Shown in pieces: positions 54,949 through 64,000 of a DNA stretch of 64,000 nt. The DNA comes from Limnohabitans sp. 15K (lineage in GTDB: Bacteria; Pseudomonadota; Gammaproteobacteria; Burkholderiales; Burkholderiaceae_C), in assembly GCF_002778285.1 (NCBI RefSeq), contig NZ_NESM01000002.1, positions 186,001 to 250,000 of the forward strand, written 5' to 3'. Positions within the stretch are counted from its first letter, which is position 1. Each line of letters begins with the position of its first letter. Below the pieces are notes generated by a model that was not told the origin of the DNA, made no database searches, and saw only the letters and a program-made list of their open reading frames with translations. The translations under genes and the position numbers were made by a program.

Positions 54949-56291
54949 CAGTCGGCGCCAGGGATGGCCACCAACTCAAACTGGCCGTTGATGCCGGCTT
55001 TCGCAGTGCTGTTCACATCGTGCTGAATGCGCCAACGGTATACGCCAGAGGGCAAGCCTCGAAACACCAACAGGTTGTTGACATTGGCCTGAATGGGGCC
55101 ATTGATCAAATCCACCGTTTGGCCTTGCGCATCCACTTTTTGGAAAAGCAAGTGCGGGTTGTTGAACCCTGCCATGTTGAATGGCACGTTGCAACGCCAT
55201 TGGTCCAGGCGTTTGTAGCCCTTGCACACGGCAAAGTCTTGCGACGAACCCATCAGGCCCGTGGTTGAGACCGAGGCCCATTGGTAAAACACGGGTTTGA
55301 CACCCAACTCAGGGGCCAACACTTGGGACTGCTTGGGTTGGCTTTCGGTGACGGGGGCGCTGAAGTTGGCGTCCTCGGCCGTGAGCAGCATGAAACGGTC
55401 CGCCGAGGGATCGGCCTCGAACTTGAGCAGCCAGTCTTTGCTGCCGCCTTGCACTTCGGCTTTGCTGTAGCGAGGGGCAGAGAGCAGTTTTTCGATGTCG
55501 AGCGACTGGCCATTGGCTGCGATGGCCACACCTTCGCCAGATTGAGCGCGTTTTTCGGCCTTTTCTTGCCCGCCGCGTGCACCCACAGCGCCAACTTTGA
55601 CTTCGACCTGGCTGGTGCGCTGACGGGCATTGAAGCCCACCCGGAACTCGGTGCCACGGACACCCGCGACCGACGTGGGCGTGAGCACTTGGAAAGGCGC
55701 GTCATTGCTTTGGCGTTTGCGGGGCACGTCGATTTCCATGCGCCCATCGAGCAACTCGATTTTGACTTCTGGGGATGTTTCGAATGCGTTGCGGCGCAGA
55801 GTTTTGAGCTGAATAACGGCCCCCGACATCAGGCGAAGCATGGAGTCGTCTTCGAGGGTCAAGGCAAATTGGCAGCCCGCTGGGATGCGCAGAACAGCGC
55901 CTTCGCTCAGAACGGTGCCCATTTGGATGGGTGCAGAAGCGTTGCCATCGATCTGGATCACCGATTTGCAATTGAGCCTGGTAACGGTGGCTGTGGCAGG
56001 CGTGTGCTTGAGCAAGTCACGCGGGATGTTGATTTTGTGCCCCACCGAAATGCGGTTCACGTTGACCAACTTGTTGGCCTGAATCAAGCGTTTGAGGGCA
56101 TCAGCGCCCTGCATGTGCTTGGCGACCAAGCCCAACAAGGTGTCGCCTGGCTGCATTTGGTAGACCAAGTGGTCGGCATCCGGCGGTGTGGCGATTTGCG
56201 CATGGGCGGCGCTGGTCATGGCCAACAAAGACGCCAAGACGGCGCAGCGCCAATGGGTCAAGGTCTTTTGCATGGGTTTGATTTTGGTCAT
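54948..56291 (-). CDS. Exported LysM plus FecR-domain protein
   Basis: A 447-residue periplasmic protein. The signal peptide ends about residue 31 (TSAAHAQ). A LysM domain (about 42-90, VYQMQPGDTLLGLVAKHMQG) would bind peptidoglycan. A FecR domain (about 115-225) carries the family core LLDGRMEIDVP and VAGVRGTEFRVGF. The C-terminal half (about 280-440) looks beta-rich and is not recognised. The protein overlaps the response regulator gene by four bases and the kinase gene by one, so the three are translationally coupled. A likely role is to pass an envelope or cell wall signal to the CHASE2 kinase; this is inferred from position. It lacks the membrane helix of classic FecR. Confidence 0.9.
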   Translation of the reverse strand: MTKIKPMQKTLTHWRCAVLASLLAMTSAAHAQIATPPDADHLVYQMQPGDTLLGLVAKHMQGADALKRLIQANKLVNVNRISVGHKINIPRDLLKHTPATATVTRLNCKSVIQIDGNASAPIQMGTVLSEGAVLRIPAGCQFALTLEDDSMLRLMSGAVIQLKTLRRNAFETSPEVKIELLDGRMEIDVPRKRQSNDAPFQVLTPTSVAGVRGTEFRVGFNARQRTSQVEVKVGAVGARGGQEKAEKRAQSGEGVAIAANGQSLDIEKLLSAPRYSKAEVQGGSKDWLLKFEADPSADRFMLLTAEDANFSAPVTESQPKQSQVLAPELGVKPVFYQWASVSTTGLMGSSQDFAVCKGYKRLDQWRCNVPFNMAGFNNPHLLFQKVDAQGQTVDLINGPIQANVNNLLVFRGLPSGVYRWRIQHDVNSTAKAGINGQFELVAIPGAD

Positions 56292-57001
56292 GAACTGGCC
56301 CCCTCGGCTTGGGCCATTTGCATCAGGCGGTACCCAAATCCGTGCACCACCACCAAACGCACTTTGTCGGCGTTGGCACCGATGTTGAGTTTGCGGCGAA
56401 TCCAGGAAATGTGCACGTCCAAGGTGCGTGATAGCGCGTCTTCCTCGCGACCCCAGACCTCTTTCATGATCCGGTTGCGGGCAATCGGACGGTCGGGATT
56501 TTCAAACATCAAACGGCAAAGTTCATATTCTTTTTCGGTCAGCACCACCGCATGGCCGTCGACCTTGATCGAGCGGTCGATGTGGTCAAACACGTAACCG
56601 GGCATCAACTCCCCCCCTTTGCTCAAAGGGGCAGCGGGTGCAAATCGACGCTGCAAAGCGGCCACACGGGCCATGAATTCAAATGCCCGAACGGGTTTGG
56701 CGCAATAGTCGTCGGCACCCGCATTGAGGGCCTGGACAATCTGGTCTTCGGCGCTGTTGCTGGTCAAAAAGACCACGGGCGAAGCGAGTTTGAGCACTTC
56801 ACGCAGGTGCTGCAAAACCTCGAGCCCATTGGGACCCGGCACATGCCAGTCGAGCACAAACAAGTCAAAGGTGTCTCGGCCCAGCGCCCGCATGATCTGG
56901 TGGCCGTCTGCGCAATGCTCCACCGTGTGTCCGGCTGCGGTCAAAAGCGCCGTGACTTCTTGGGCCAGGGTGATTTCATCTTCAAGCAGGGCGATGTGCA
57001 T
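56288..57001 (-). CDS. OmpR/PhoB-family response regulator
   Basis: A 237-residue two-domain regulator. The receiver has the acidic pair in LLEDEIT (residues 6-9), phospho-acceptor D51 in VLDWHVPG, and the conserved lysine in CAKPV near residue 103. The C-terminal winged helix includes EKEYELCRLMFENPDRPI and LDVHISWIRRKL. It is the first of the coupled trio with the FecR-LysM protein and the CHASE2 kinase and begins 33 bases after the ABC exporter stop. Its targets probably include this cluster; no clear ribosome binding site is seen before its ATG. Confidence 0.94.
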   Translation of the reverse strand: MHIALLEDEITLAQEVTALLTAAGHTVEHCADGHQIMRALGRDTFDLFVLDWHVPGPNGLEVLQHLREVLKLASPVVFLTSNSAEDQIVQALNAGADDYCAKPVRAFEFMARVAALQRRFAPAAPLSKGGELMPGYVFDHIDRSIKVDGHAVVLTEKEYELCRLMFENPDRPIARNRIMKEVWGREEDALSRTLDVHISWIRRKLNIGANADKVRLVVVHGFGYRLMQMAQAEGASS

Positions 57002-57034
57002 AAGCGGCGTTCAAAAAATAGGTCTCAATTCTAA

Positions 57035-58816
57035 TCAAGCCACCAAAAGCTTTGAGGTGGCGTCGTCGGCCAGCAGACGACCTTGGTCCAGCACCAACAG
57101 TCGCTGCGTGATGGCCAACACGGCCGCACTGTGGGTCACCACGATCAAGGTCACGTCGGTCAGGGCGGACAAGCGCTGCACGATGGTTTTCTCGGTTTCG
57201 GTGTCCAGGCCGGTGGTGGGCTCGTCCAACAGCAGCAGGCGCGGGCGGGTGGCGAGTGCACGGGCCAGGGCCACTTTTTGGCGCTGACCACCGGACAGGT
57301 TGGCGCCGTATTCCTCTACCGGCAGGTCGAGGCGGAGCGCACCCGAGGCCAGGTCGATGTCGAGCGCCGAGACATGCACGGCGTGGGCCAGCGCAGCCAT
57401 GCGCTGCTCGGGCGTGGCGTCGTCGGGCACGTTCATCAAAATGTTGGACTCGAGCGTGCCAGCCATCAGCGGTGCTTCTTGCGGCTTGAAAGCCAGCCAG
57501 GTCACCCGGTCTTGCGGGGCAATGCTGTGCAGCGCAGCGTGGTCGACCCGCACCTCTCCCTGCGTGGGCTGAATGGCCCCCGCCAAAATGCGAAGCAAAG
57601 TGGACTTGCCCGAACCCGGGCGACCCAGAAGGCCCACACGTTCACCGGGCTGAAAGTTCAGGTTCAGCTCTCGCAGTGCGGACTGGCCGTTGGCATATTG
57701 ATGCACCAGCTGGTGCGTGGCGATATGCCCGCGCACCGTGCCCACCGGGCGACGCAGGCTGTCCATGACGTCGGCGCTGCTGGCTGTAGGCGTGGGCAAG
57801 GCGTTGGTGTGGTCAGTGGGCAGTGCTCCACCCTGACCTGGCGCGGACTGCAAAAAGGGGGCGAGCTGCTTCATGGACTGGCGCAACTCCGTCCAACGGC
57901 CCAGCGCCATCAGCACCTGGCCCACCGTGCCCAGTGTGCGGCCGCTGAGCATGGACACCGCAATCAATGCACCCACCGTGATTTGCTGACCGAAGATCAG
58001 ATAAGCACCGACCACCAACAAGCTCACATAGCTGAGCAAGCTCACGGCCATTTGCCAGTGGCTTTGCACCACCAAAGACAGACGCAAGTCGCTGGAGGAT
58101 TCGGCGTGTTGGCGGGCCGATTGCTGAAAGCGGCTTTGCATGCGCGTACCTGCGTGGCTGGTGCGCAGGGTGTCGAGCGATGACAAGGTGTCGGTGAGCA
58201 AGGCCAACTTGTTGGCTTGCTGCTCGTTGACGGCGCGGTTACAGCGCTCGGTTCGCGATTTGAGCCACTGGCCGACGGCGATGTAGAGGCCCACCCAGAC
58301 CAAGACGACGATCAGCAGTTGCCAAGCGATGACACCGATGGCCACGAGGATGAACACCAAAAACGGCAGATCGGCCATGGCCAGCAGATACTGCGACGAA
58401 AAGAAGTCGCGGGCCGAAGCCAGGTCTCGGTAGAGCGTCAAAAAACGGGCCGCCATGCCCGGCTGCGCACCACTGCGGGCAGAGGGCTGAAGCAAGACCG
58501 CAAACAAGCGATCGTCAATTTTCTCGTCAATCAGCTGCGCCACACGCTCGATGTCCCGCACCCGAATGGAGCGCAACACCAACTCAATGGCCAAGTACAA
58601 GACCACCCCAATGGCCAGCACCCACAGCGTTTCAAAAATGCCGTTGTGCACAACCTTGTCGTACACCAACATGCCAAATAAAGCTGGCACCAGCGTTCCT
58701 ATGTTGATGAAGAAGCTCGACAAGGTGAGCCAACCTAAACGGCCACGCAGAACGTAGGCCAGCCAGGATTTGAGGCTGGTGAGGTCTTGGGGCATGGGGG
58801 ATAGCGAGTCACTCAT
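57035..58816 (-). CDS. Type I secretion ABC exporter (LapB/PrtD-like)
   Basis: A 593-residue ABC transporter with the membrane domain (about residues 20-320, with about six helices) fused to the ATPase. Walker A is GRPGSGKST near residue 410, the signature is LSGGQRQKV, Walker B is [12 protein letters not shown] and the switch histidine is in IVVTHSAA. The N-terminal C39-like region of HlyB is absent; the protein begins directly with a short linker, more like PrtD. A linker of about 60 residues between the two domains ([20 protein letters not shown]) is unusually long and proline/threonine-rich. It overlaps the RTX gene by four bases, so that protein is its likely substrate. The adaptor and outer membrane genes are not in the window. 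Confidence 0.92.
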   Translation of the reverse strand: MSDSLSPMPQDLTSLKSWLAYVLRGRLGWLTLSSFFINIGTLVPALFGMLVYDKVVHNGIFETLWVLAIGVVLYLAIELVLRSIRVRDIERVAQLIDEKIDDRLFAVLLQPSARSGAQPGMAARFLTLYRDLASARDFFSSQYLLAMADLPFLVFILVAIGVIAWQLLIVVLVWVGLYIAVGQWLKSRTERCNRAVNEQQANKLALLTDTLSSLDTLRTSHAGTRMQSRFQQSARQHAESSSDLRLSLVVQSHWQMAVSLLSYVSLLVVGAYLIFGQQITVGALIAVSMLSGRTLGTVGQVLMALGRWTELRQSMKQLAPFLQSAPGQGGALPTDHTNALPTPTASSADVMDSLRRPVGTVRGHIATHQLVHQYANGQSALRELNLNFQPGERVGLLGRPGSGKSTLLRILAGAIQPTQGEVRVDHAALHSIAPQDRVTWLAFKPQEAPLMAGTLESNILMNVPDDATPEQRMAALAHAVHVSALDIDLASGALRLDLPVEEYGANLSGGQRQKVALARALATRPRLLLLDEPTTGLDTETEKTIVQRLSALTDVTLIVVTHSAAVLAITQRLLVLDQGRLLADDATSKLLVA

Positions 58817-61800
58817 ACGTATTGCACCTGCGCAATTTGAACCAATTTCGTGGAGTCAGAATAGAAGGTTGTGGAGTTGCGGGTGTCTGTGAAATAGACG
58901 CCCGTCTCAGCCACGATGTCATAACTGTCGTTTCCGCCCAAAGCCAGCTTTAAAACACAGGCCGCACCGGAAAGATCAACCAAACTCTTGATGGACGCGC
59001 TGTTGAACTGCACTGTAGAAGCCACACCATCTCCAGCCATATCGATTTTATCGATAGAGGTGAATGAGCCGTTGGTCAAGATGGTCAGATCAATGGTTGC
59101 GCCTGCAGTTCCCTTGATTTGCAATGTGTCTATGACCCCTGCTGCCCCCTGGATAAGGGCAGTTGAAGCACTGGCGGTCAAGTTTGATGAATTAACGATG
59201 AAGGTATCCCCCCCACCACCACCGATGGCCTGATCTCCAGCCAACGAGGTGTTGTTTGTAGCCAGATCAAAGGTATCGGAACCTGTACCGCCCGTCAGGG
59301 TATCAACACCGTCCCCCCCCACCAAAGAATCATTGCCACCACCACCCGTGATGCTATCGTTGCCAGCGCCACCAAAAATAGTGTCGTTGCCGGTCCCTGC
59401 GCTCAGTTTGTCGTTACCCGCTTCGCCATGAATTGTGTTGCTGCCATTACCACCGCTCACGGTATCGTCACCTTCACCAGCATAAATGGTGTCATTGCCC
59501 GTGCCCGCAGTCAGCGAATCATTTCCGGTACCACCATCCAGTGTATTGTCCCCATCGCCACCATTGACCGTGTCATCTCCAGCGCCTGCATAAATGGTGT
59601 TGGCAACTCCCAATGTGCCAGTCGCTGAAATATTGTCCTTACCGGCACCAGTTTTGATGTTCTCGATGTTTTTGATCGTATCGGTGCCTTGTTCCACGGC
59701 ATTGATCATGAAAGAAAGCGTAGACGTGTCGTTGGCCTTCAGCTCAACCGTCATATCGTTGGTGGCAGTGCTGTAATCCACCCAATCACTTCCGGCACCA
59801 CCATCCAAGGTGTCATCTCCCAAGCCACCGACCAAGGTGTCGCTTCCGGTACCGCCAGTGATGCTGTCATCGCCAGCCATGCCATTGAGTGTGCTGGCGA
59901 CATTGCTGCCAATGATGGTGTTGTCAAGCTCGTTGCCGTTGCCATTGCTGGCACCACCAGTAAGGGTCAATTTTTCTAAATTTGTGCCCAACGTCAGATC
60001 AACAGCACTGTTGACTGTATCTATACCTTCATTTTGTAGTTCAACGATTTCGTCTGTTGAGATGCTGACAAAATAAGTGTCGTCACCTTTGCCGCCAGTC
60101 ATCTTGTCGACGTCACCACCGCCATCAAGTGTGTCATTACCATCACCGCCACTGAGGGTATCGCTACCCGCATTGCCGATCAAATAGTTGTTACCACTGT
60201 CACCAGTCAAGGTGTCGGCGGCACTGCCACCGGTCAGGTTGGTGATGCCACTGAACGTATCGCCTAATGCATCGCCTTGCGTGCCTTGACCTGATGCCAA
60301 GGACGCAGTGACAGACAATGACGATGATGCGTACGAAGCAGTATCAATGCCACCGCCACCGGTGAGCGAGTCAGCACCAAGCCCTCCGATGAAGATGTCG
60401 TTGCCTGTGCCGCCGATGAGGGTATCGTTTCCATCCAAACCCGACAGCGTATTGCCAGAGTTGTTCGCCTGAATGATGTTGGCCACGCTGTTGCCTGTGC
60501 CGGTCAGTACCCCCGTGCCAGTCAAGGTCAGGTTTTCCAGATTGGTCGAAAGCAAATAGCTGATCGAGCTTTGGACTGTGTCTGTGCCCGCCGAAGAGTT
60601 TTCTGTGATGGAGTCTGAGCCACTGTCGACGACATAGGTGTCGTCTCCCAGGCCTCCAATCATGCTGTCATTGCCTATTCCGCCGTCAAGCGTATCGTTA
60701 CCTGTGCCTCCAGTTAGCGTGTCATTTCCGGCACCGCCACTGAGGCTATCGCTGTTGTTATTGCCGGTCAGGGCGTTATCGCCCGCATTGCCTATCGCTG
60801 ATGTTGCCAACCCGATCAATTGCAAATTTTCAACATTGACTGCCAATGTGTACCCATCGAGCGACACTTGAACGGTGTCAATGCCAGCCGAGGCATTCTC
60901 AGTCACAACATCACTCAGACTGTCGACCACGTACACGTCGTTGCCAGTGCCGCCAGCCATGCTGTCGTTGCCAGAACCCCCATCCAGCGTATCGTTGCCA
61001 GTACCACCGGTCATCGTGTCATTGCCAGCGCCACCACTGAGGCTATCGCTGCTGTTGTTACCGACAATGGTGTTGGCCAAATCATTACCCACACCCTGCG
61101 TCGCGTTGCCGGTCAGCATCAGTTTTTCGAGGTTGGCACCCAGTGTGTAATTGATCGCGCTTTGAACCGTATCCGAGCCTTCGCCAGGATTCTCGGTCAC
61201 CACGTCACCGGCGTTTTCCACAACGTACGTGTCATCGCCAGCACCTCCCACCAGGGTATCGGCACCTGAACCACCATCGAGAACGTTGGCCCCACTGTTG
61301 CCCGTGATGGCATTGCCCAAAGTGTTGCCTGTGCCGTTGATCGCCGAACTGCCGGACAAAATCAGATTTTCGACGTTGGCAGACAGCGTGTAGGTCACCA
61401 AACTTTGAACAAGGTCCATGCCTTCGTTGGCGTTCTCTGTGACCACATCACCGAGGTTGTCCACCACGTAAGTGTCATCACCAGCCCCTCCGATCAAAGT
61501 ATCGGCACCAGCCCCTCCATCGATTAAGTTGGACGCACTGTTGCCTGTGATCGTATTGCCCAGACTGTTACCTGTGCCGTTGATCGCAGCAGTGCCGGTC
61601 AATGTCAGCTTTTCAATGTTGTCAGCCAATGTGTAGGTCACAGCGCTTTGAACTTGGTCAATGCCTTCGTTCAGTTTCTCAGTGATCACGTCGCCAATGT
61701 TGTCCACCACGTAGGTGTCGTTGCCATCACCGCCCACCAAGGTATCGGCTCCTGCACCACCGTCCAATGTGTTGGCTGCACTGTTGCCGGTGATGGTGTT

Positions 61801-64000
61801 GTTCGCGCTGTTGCCAGTGCCATTGATTGCCGTACTGCCAGTCAATGTCAGATTTTCGATGTTGTCACCGAGCGTGTAAGTCGCAGAGCTTTTGACAGTG
61901 TCTGATCCTTCATTGGCCACTTCCACAATCACGTCCGATGTGCTGTCCACCGAGTACGTGTCATCACCAGCACCGCCGACAAGGGAGTCCTCGCCTGCCC
62001 CACCGTCCAAGGTGTCATTGCCTGCGCCTCCATTGATGGTGTCTTTTCCGTCACCGCCATTGAGCGCGTTATTGCCTGAATTTCCCGTGATGGTGTTGTC
62101 CAGGCTGTTGCCTGTGCCGTCGATGTTGGCTGTGCCTGTGAGGGTCAGCTTTTCGATGTTCTCGCCAATGACATAGGTCACCGAGGTTTGAACTTCATCA
62201 GTACCTTGACCTGCATTCTCAGCGGTTGAGTCGGTGGTGTTACTCACAATGTAGGTGTCATCACCTGCACCACCGGCCAATTTGTTGTCGCCTACACCGC
62301 CATCGAGCGTATCGTTTCCGTCCCCGCCATCCAGCGCGTCATTGCCGTCTCCACCCAACAACTTGTCATTGCCGTCGTTGCCCGAAATATTGTCATTGCC
62401 CGCACCGCCGTCCAGCGTGTTGTCGGCGTTGTTGCCTTTGATGACGTTGTCATCGGCATTGCCGGTGCCGTTGATGGCGGCATTGCCCGTCAGGGTCAGG
62501 TTTTCCAGGTTGGCTGCCAGCGTGTACGTGAAGCTGCTCTGCACCAGGTCTTTGCCTTCGCCTGCGTTTTCGGTGATGACATCGCCCGCATCGTCCACCA
62601 CATAGGTGTCGTTGCCAGCGCCGCCGACCAGGGTGTCGGCACCTGCTGCGCCGTCGAGCGTGTTGTCTGCGCTGTTGCCGGTGATGACGTTGGCCAAGCC
62701 GTTGCCCGTGCCGTTGATTTTGGCGCTGCCCGTCAAGGTCAAGTTTTCAAGGTTGGAGCCCAAGGTGTAAGTCACAGAGCTGCTGACTTGGTCTTTGCCT
62801 TCGTTGATGTTCTCAACGATGGTGTCGGCCACGTTGTTGATAACGTAGGTGTCGTCACCCGTGCCGCCAATCAGGTTGTTGATGCCGCCACCGCCGTCCA
62901 GTGTGTCGTTGCCCGCCAGGCCTTGCAGCGTGTTGTCGCTGGCGTCTCCGGTCAGGCTGTCGTTGAACTGGGTGCCACGCAGGTTTTCGATGCTGGTGTA
63001 AATGTCGCCCGCGGCTTCGGCCACATTTTGTGCAGCGCTGCCAAGCGAAGCGGTCACGCCTTGGGTGGCGTTTTCATAGCTGACGGTGTCGTGGCCTTCA
63101 CCACCTTGCAAAGTGTCTGCACCCAGACCGCCTTCGAGCACGTCGTCACCGCCGCCACCTTGCAGCAGGTTGCTCTCTGCGTCGCCCACCAGCACGTCGT
63201 TCTTTTCTGTGCCGATCAGGTTCTGGATGTTTTTGAAGGTGTCGCCAGAAGCGTCTGGCCCCGAGTTGTAAATCTGCTGGTCCGCGCCCAGGTAAACGCT
63301 CACGCCCATGGCCGAGTGCACATAGGTCACGGTGTTGCTCCCGGTGCCGCCGTCAAACACGTCGCCACCCGCGCCGCCTTCGAGGGTGTCGTCACCAGCA
63401 CCACCGCTCAGGCTGTTGTTTTTCTCGTCTCCCACCAGGGTGTCTGCATAGGCGCTGCCCAGCAGGTTCTGGATGTTGGTGAAGGCATCGCCTTGGGCGT
63501 CACCACCTTGGTTGTCAAGCTGGCGGTCCGCCGCCAAATAAACGGTCACGCCCTGAGACGAGCCTGCATAGCTCGCGGTGTTGGTGCCCGCGCCACCGTC
63601 CAAGCGGTCAGCACCGCCCGAGCCTTCCAGCGTGTCATTGCCCAAACCGCCGCTCAGCTTATTGGCTTGCGCGTTGCCTGTCAGGTGGTCGTCATAAGCA
63701 CTGCCCAGCAGGTGCTCGATGTTGACGAGTACATCGCCTTGGGCATCGCCACCTTCGTTGACGGCTTTGCCTTGTAAGGACACTTTGACCGCATCGGTGG
63801 ATGCGCTGTAACTGGCTGTGTCTTGGCCATCCCCACCATCCAGGGTGTCGAGGCCCACGCCACCTTGCAGCGTGTCATCGCCCGCACCGCCGCTTAGGAT
63901 GTTGTCGTTGGCGTCGCCCGTCAGGTTGTCGGCCTGCGCGCTGCCCAGCAGGTTTTGGATATCGGTGTAATGGTCGCCTGCTGCGTCTTCGGTGTTGTTT
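58813..64000 (-). CDS. Giant RTX calcium-binding protein (5' end outside window)
   Basis: The frame is open to the window edge, so at least 1728 residues are coded here and the N-terminus is missing. The protein is almost wholly glycine/aspartate-rich nonapeptides of the GGxGxDxLx type, organised in larger units of about 81-82 residues. Upstream units are of the [20 protein letters not shown] type; later ones carry LTLTGxAx[21 protein letters not shown] and [15 protein letters not shown]. The last 150 residues are less repetitive and end [10 protein letters not shown], as expected for a C-terminal type I secretion signal. Calcium-folded surface adhesin or S-layer-like protein is the likeliest role. 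Its stop overlaps the start of the ABC exporter gene. Confidence 0.92.
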   Translation of the reverse strand, partial: NNTEDAAGDHYTDIQNLLGSAQADNLTGDANDNILSGGAGDDTLQGGVGLDTLDGGDGQDTASYSASTDAVKVSLQGKAVNEGGDAQGDVLVNIEHLLGSAYDDHLTGNAQANKLSGGLGNDTLEGSGGADRLDGGAGTNTASYAGSSQGVTVYLAADRQLDNQGGDAQGDAFTNIQNLLGSAYADTLVGDEKNNSLSGGAGDDTLEGGAGGDVFDGGTGSNTVTYVHSAMGVSVYLGADQQIYNSGPDASGDTFKNIQNLIGTEKNDVLVGDAESNLLQGGGGDDVLEGGLGADTLQGGEGHDTVSYENATQGVTASLGSAAQNVAEAAGDIYTSIENLRGTQFNDSLTGDASDNTLQGLAGNDTLDGGGGINNLIGGTGDDTYVINNVADTIVENINEGKDQVSSSVTYTLGSNLENLTLTGSAKINGTGNGLANVITGNSADNTLDGAAGADTLVGGAGNDTYVVDDAGDVITENAGEGKDLVQSSFTYTLAANLENLTLTGNAAINGTGNADDNVIKGNNADNTLDGGAGNDNISGNDGNDKLLGGDGNDALDGGDGNDTLDGGVGDNKLAGGAGDDTYIVSNTTDSTAENAGQGTDEVQTSVTYVIGENIEKLTLTGTANIDGTGNSLDNTITGNSGNNALNGGDGKDTINGGAGNDTLDGGAGEDSLVGGAGDDTYSVDSTSDVIVEVANEGSDTVKSSATYTLGDNIENLTLTGSTAINGTGNSANNTITGNSAANTLDGGAGADTLVGGDGNDTYVVDNIGDVITEKLNEGIDQVQSAVTYTLADNIEKLTLTGTAAINGTGNSLGNTITGNSASNLIDGGAGADTLIGGAGDDTYVVDNLGDVVTENANEGMDLVQSLVTYTLSANVENLILSGSSAINGTGNTLGNAITGNSGANVLDGGSGADTLVGGAGDDTYVVENAGDVVTENPGEGSDTVQSAINYTLGANLEKLMLTGNATQGVGNDLANTIVGNNSSDSLSGGAGNDTMTGGTGNDTLDGGSGNDSMAGGTGNDVYVVDSLSDVVTENASAGIDTVQVSLDGYTLAVNVENLQLIGLATSAIGNAGDNALTGNNNSDSLSGGAGNDTLTGGTGNDTLDGGIGNDSMIGGLGDDTYVVDSGSDSITENSSAGTDTVQSSISYLLSTNLENLTLTGTGVLTGTGNSVANIIQANNSGNTLSGLDGNDTLIGGTGNDIFIGGLGADSLTGGGGIDTASYASSSLSVTASLASGQGTQGDALGDTFSGITNLTGGSAADTLTGDSGNNYLIGNAGSDTLSGGDGNDTLDGGGDVDKMTGGKGDDTYFVSISTDEIVELQNEGIDTVNSAVDLTLGTNLEKLTLTGGASNGNGNELDNTIIGSNVASTLNGMAGDDSITGGTGSDTLVGGLGDDTLDGGAGSDWVDYSTATNDMTVELKANDTSTLSFMINAVEQGTDTIKNIENIKTGAGKDNISATGTLGVANTIYAGAGDDTVNGGDGDNTLDGGTGNDSLTAGTGNDTIYAGEGDDTVSGGNGSNTIHGEAGNDKLSAGTGNDTIFGGAGNDSITGGGGNDSLVGGDGVDTLTGGTGSDTFDLATNNTSLAGDQAIGGGGGDTFIVNSSNLTASASTALIQGAAGVIDTLQIKGTAGATIDLTILTNGSFTSIDKIDMAGDGVASTVQFNSASIKSLVDLSGAACVLKLALGGNDSYDIVAETGVYFTDTRNSTTFYSDSTKLVQIAQVQYV
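61081..62760 (-). repeat. Tandem 243-base repeats in the RTX gene
   Basis: The same coding unit recurs about every 243 bases (81 codons); for example the INGTG codons fall at about 61336, 61579 and 61822. One longer spacing around 62110-62467 contains extra short GGxGxDxLx repeats. Units differ at third positions and at some amino acids, so they are old enough to have diverged. Confidence 0.85.

Noticed and set aside
62788..63777. A 329-codon plus-strand frame opposite the RTX gene
   Set aside because: The glycine/aspartate repeats of RTX genes leave the antisense frame open; the frame is V/A/H-rich with no domain.
58813..64000. Regularly repeated DNA that could be read as a CRISPR array or minisatellite
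   Set aside because: The repeats are in-frame, 243 bases or multiples of nine codons, and code for calcium-binding RTX motifs, with no constant short repeat between unique spacers and no cas genes.

Overview
The window looks like a chromosomal piece of a betaproteobacterium of the order Burkholderiales, most likely a Comamonadaceae-type freshwater bacterium (Limnohabitans/Rhodoferax-like). This is inferred from protein character, moderately high GC and gene order (tig-clpP-clpX-lon, liv-type ABC operon, class I fumarase next to murI), not from a database search. No gap between genes exceeds about 300 bases.

Region 1 (1-31,100) is ordinary chromosome. It holds acs, a YqhA-type membrane protein, fumA-murI, a UMF1-type transporter, a MAPEG protein, an HTTM-like membrane protein with an overlapping partner, a cupin, five tRNA genes (Leu-TAA, Cys-GCA, two Gly-GCC, Leu-TAG) and the proteostasis cluster tig, clpP, clpX, lon. 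These are followed by an RND efflux pair, a squalene synthase-like gene with hpnD, a GST and HAD pair, hemH, and a branched-chain-amino-acid-type ABC operon that ends in an alpha/beta hydrolase. Two REP-like palindromes lie in this part.

Region 2 (31,100-34,460) is regulatory and accessory. A sigma-54 activator gene lies directly upstream of a well-formed -24/-12 promoter that faces the ABC operon, with a 17-base perfect palindrome between them. Next is a three-gene overlapping operon: two small exported four-cysteine proteins that resemble each other (one with an HExxH motif) and a family 3 solute-binding protein.

Region 3 (34,577-64,000) is a large surface-protein region, all on the minus strand. 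Two giant two-partner-secretion exoproteins (about 2918 and 2415 residues) flank one TpsB transporter. Upstream lies a tightly overlapping cluster: a giant RTX protein (its 5' end is outside the window), a type I secretion ABC exporter, an OmpR-type response regulator, an exported LysM-FecR protein and a CHASE2 histidine kinase. The likely picture is an envelope-sensing phosphorelay built into the operon of a type I-secreted adhesin and placed beside a TPS locus. The functional link between these parts is inference from gene order.
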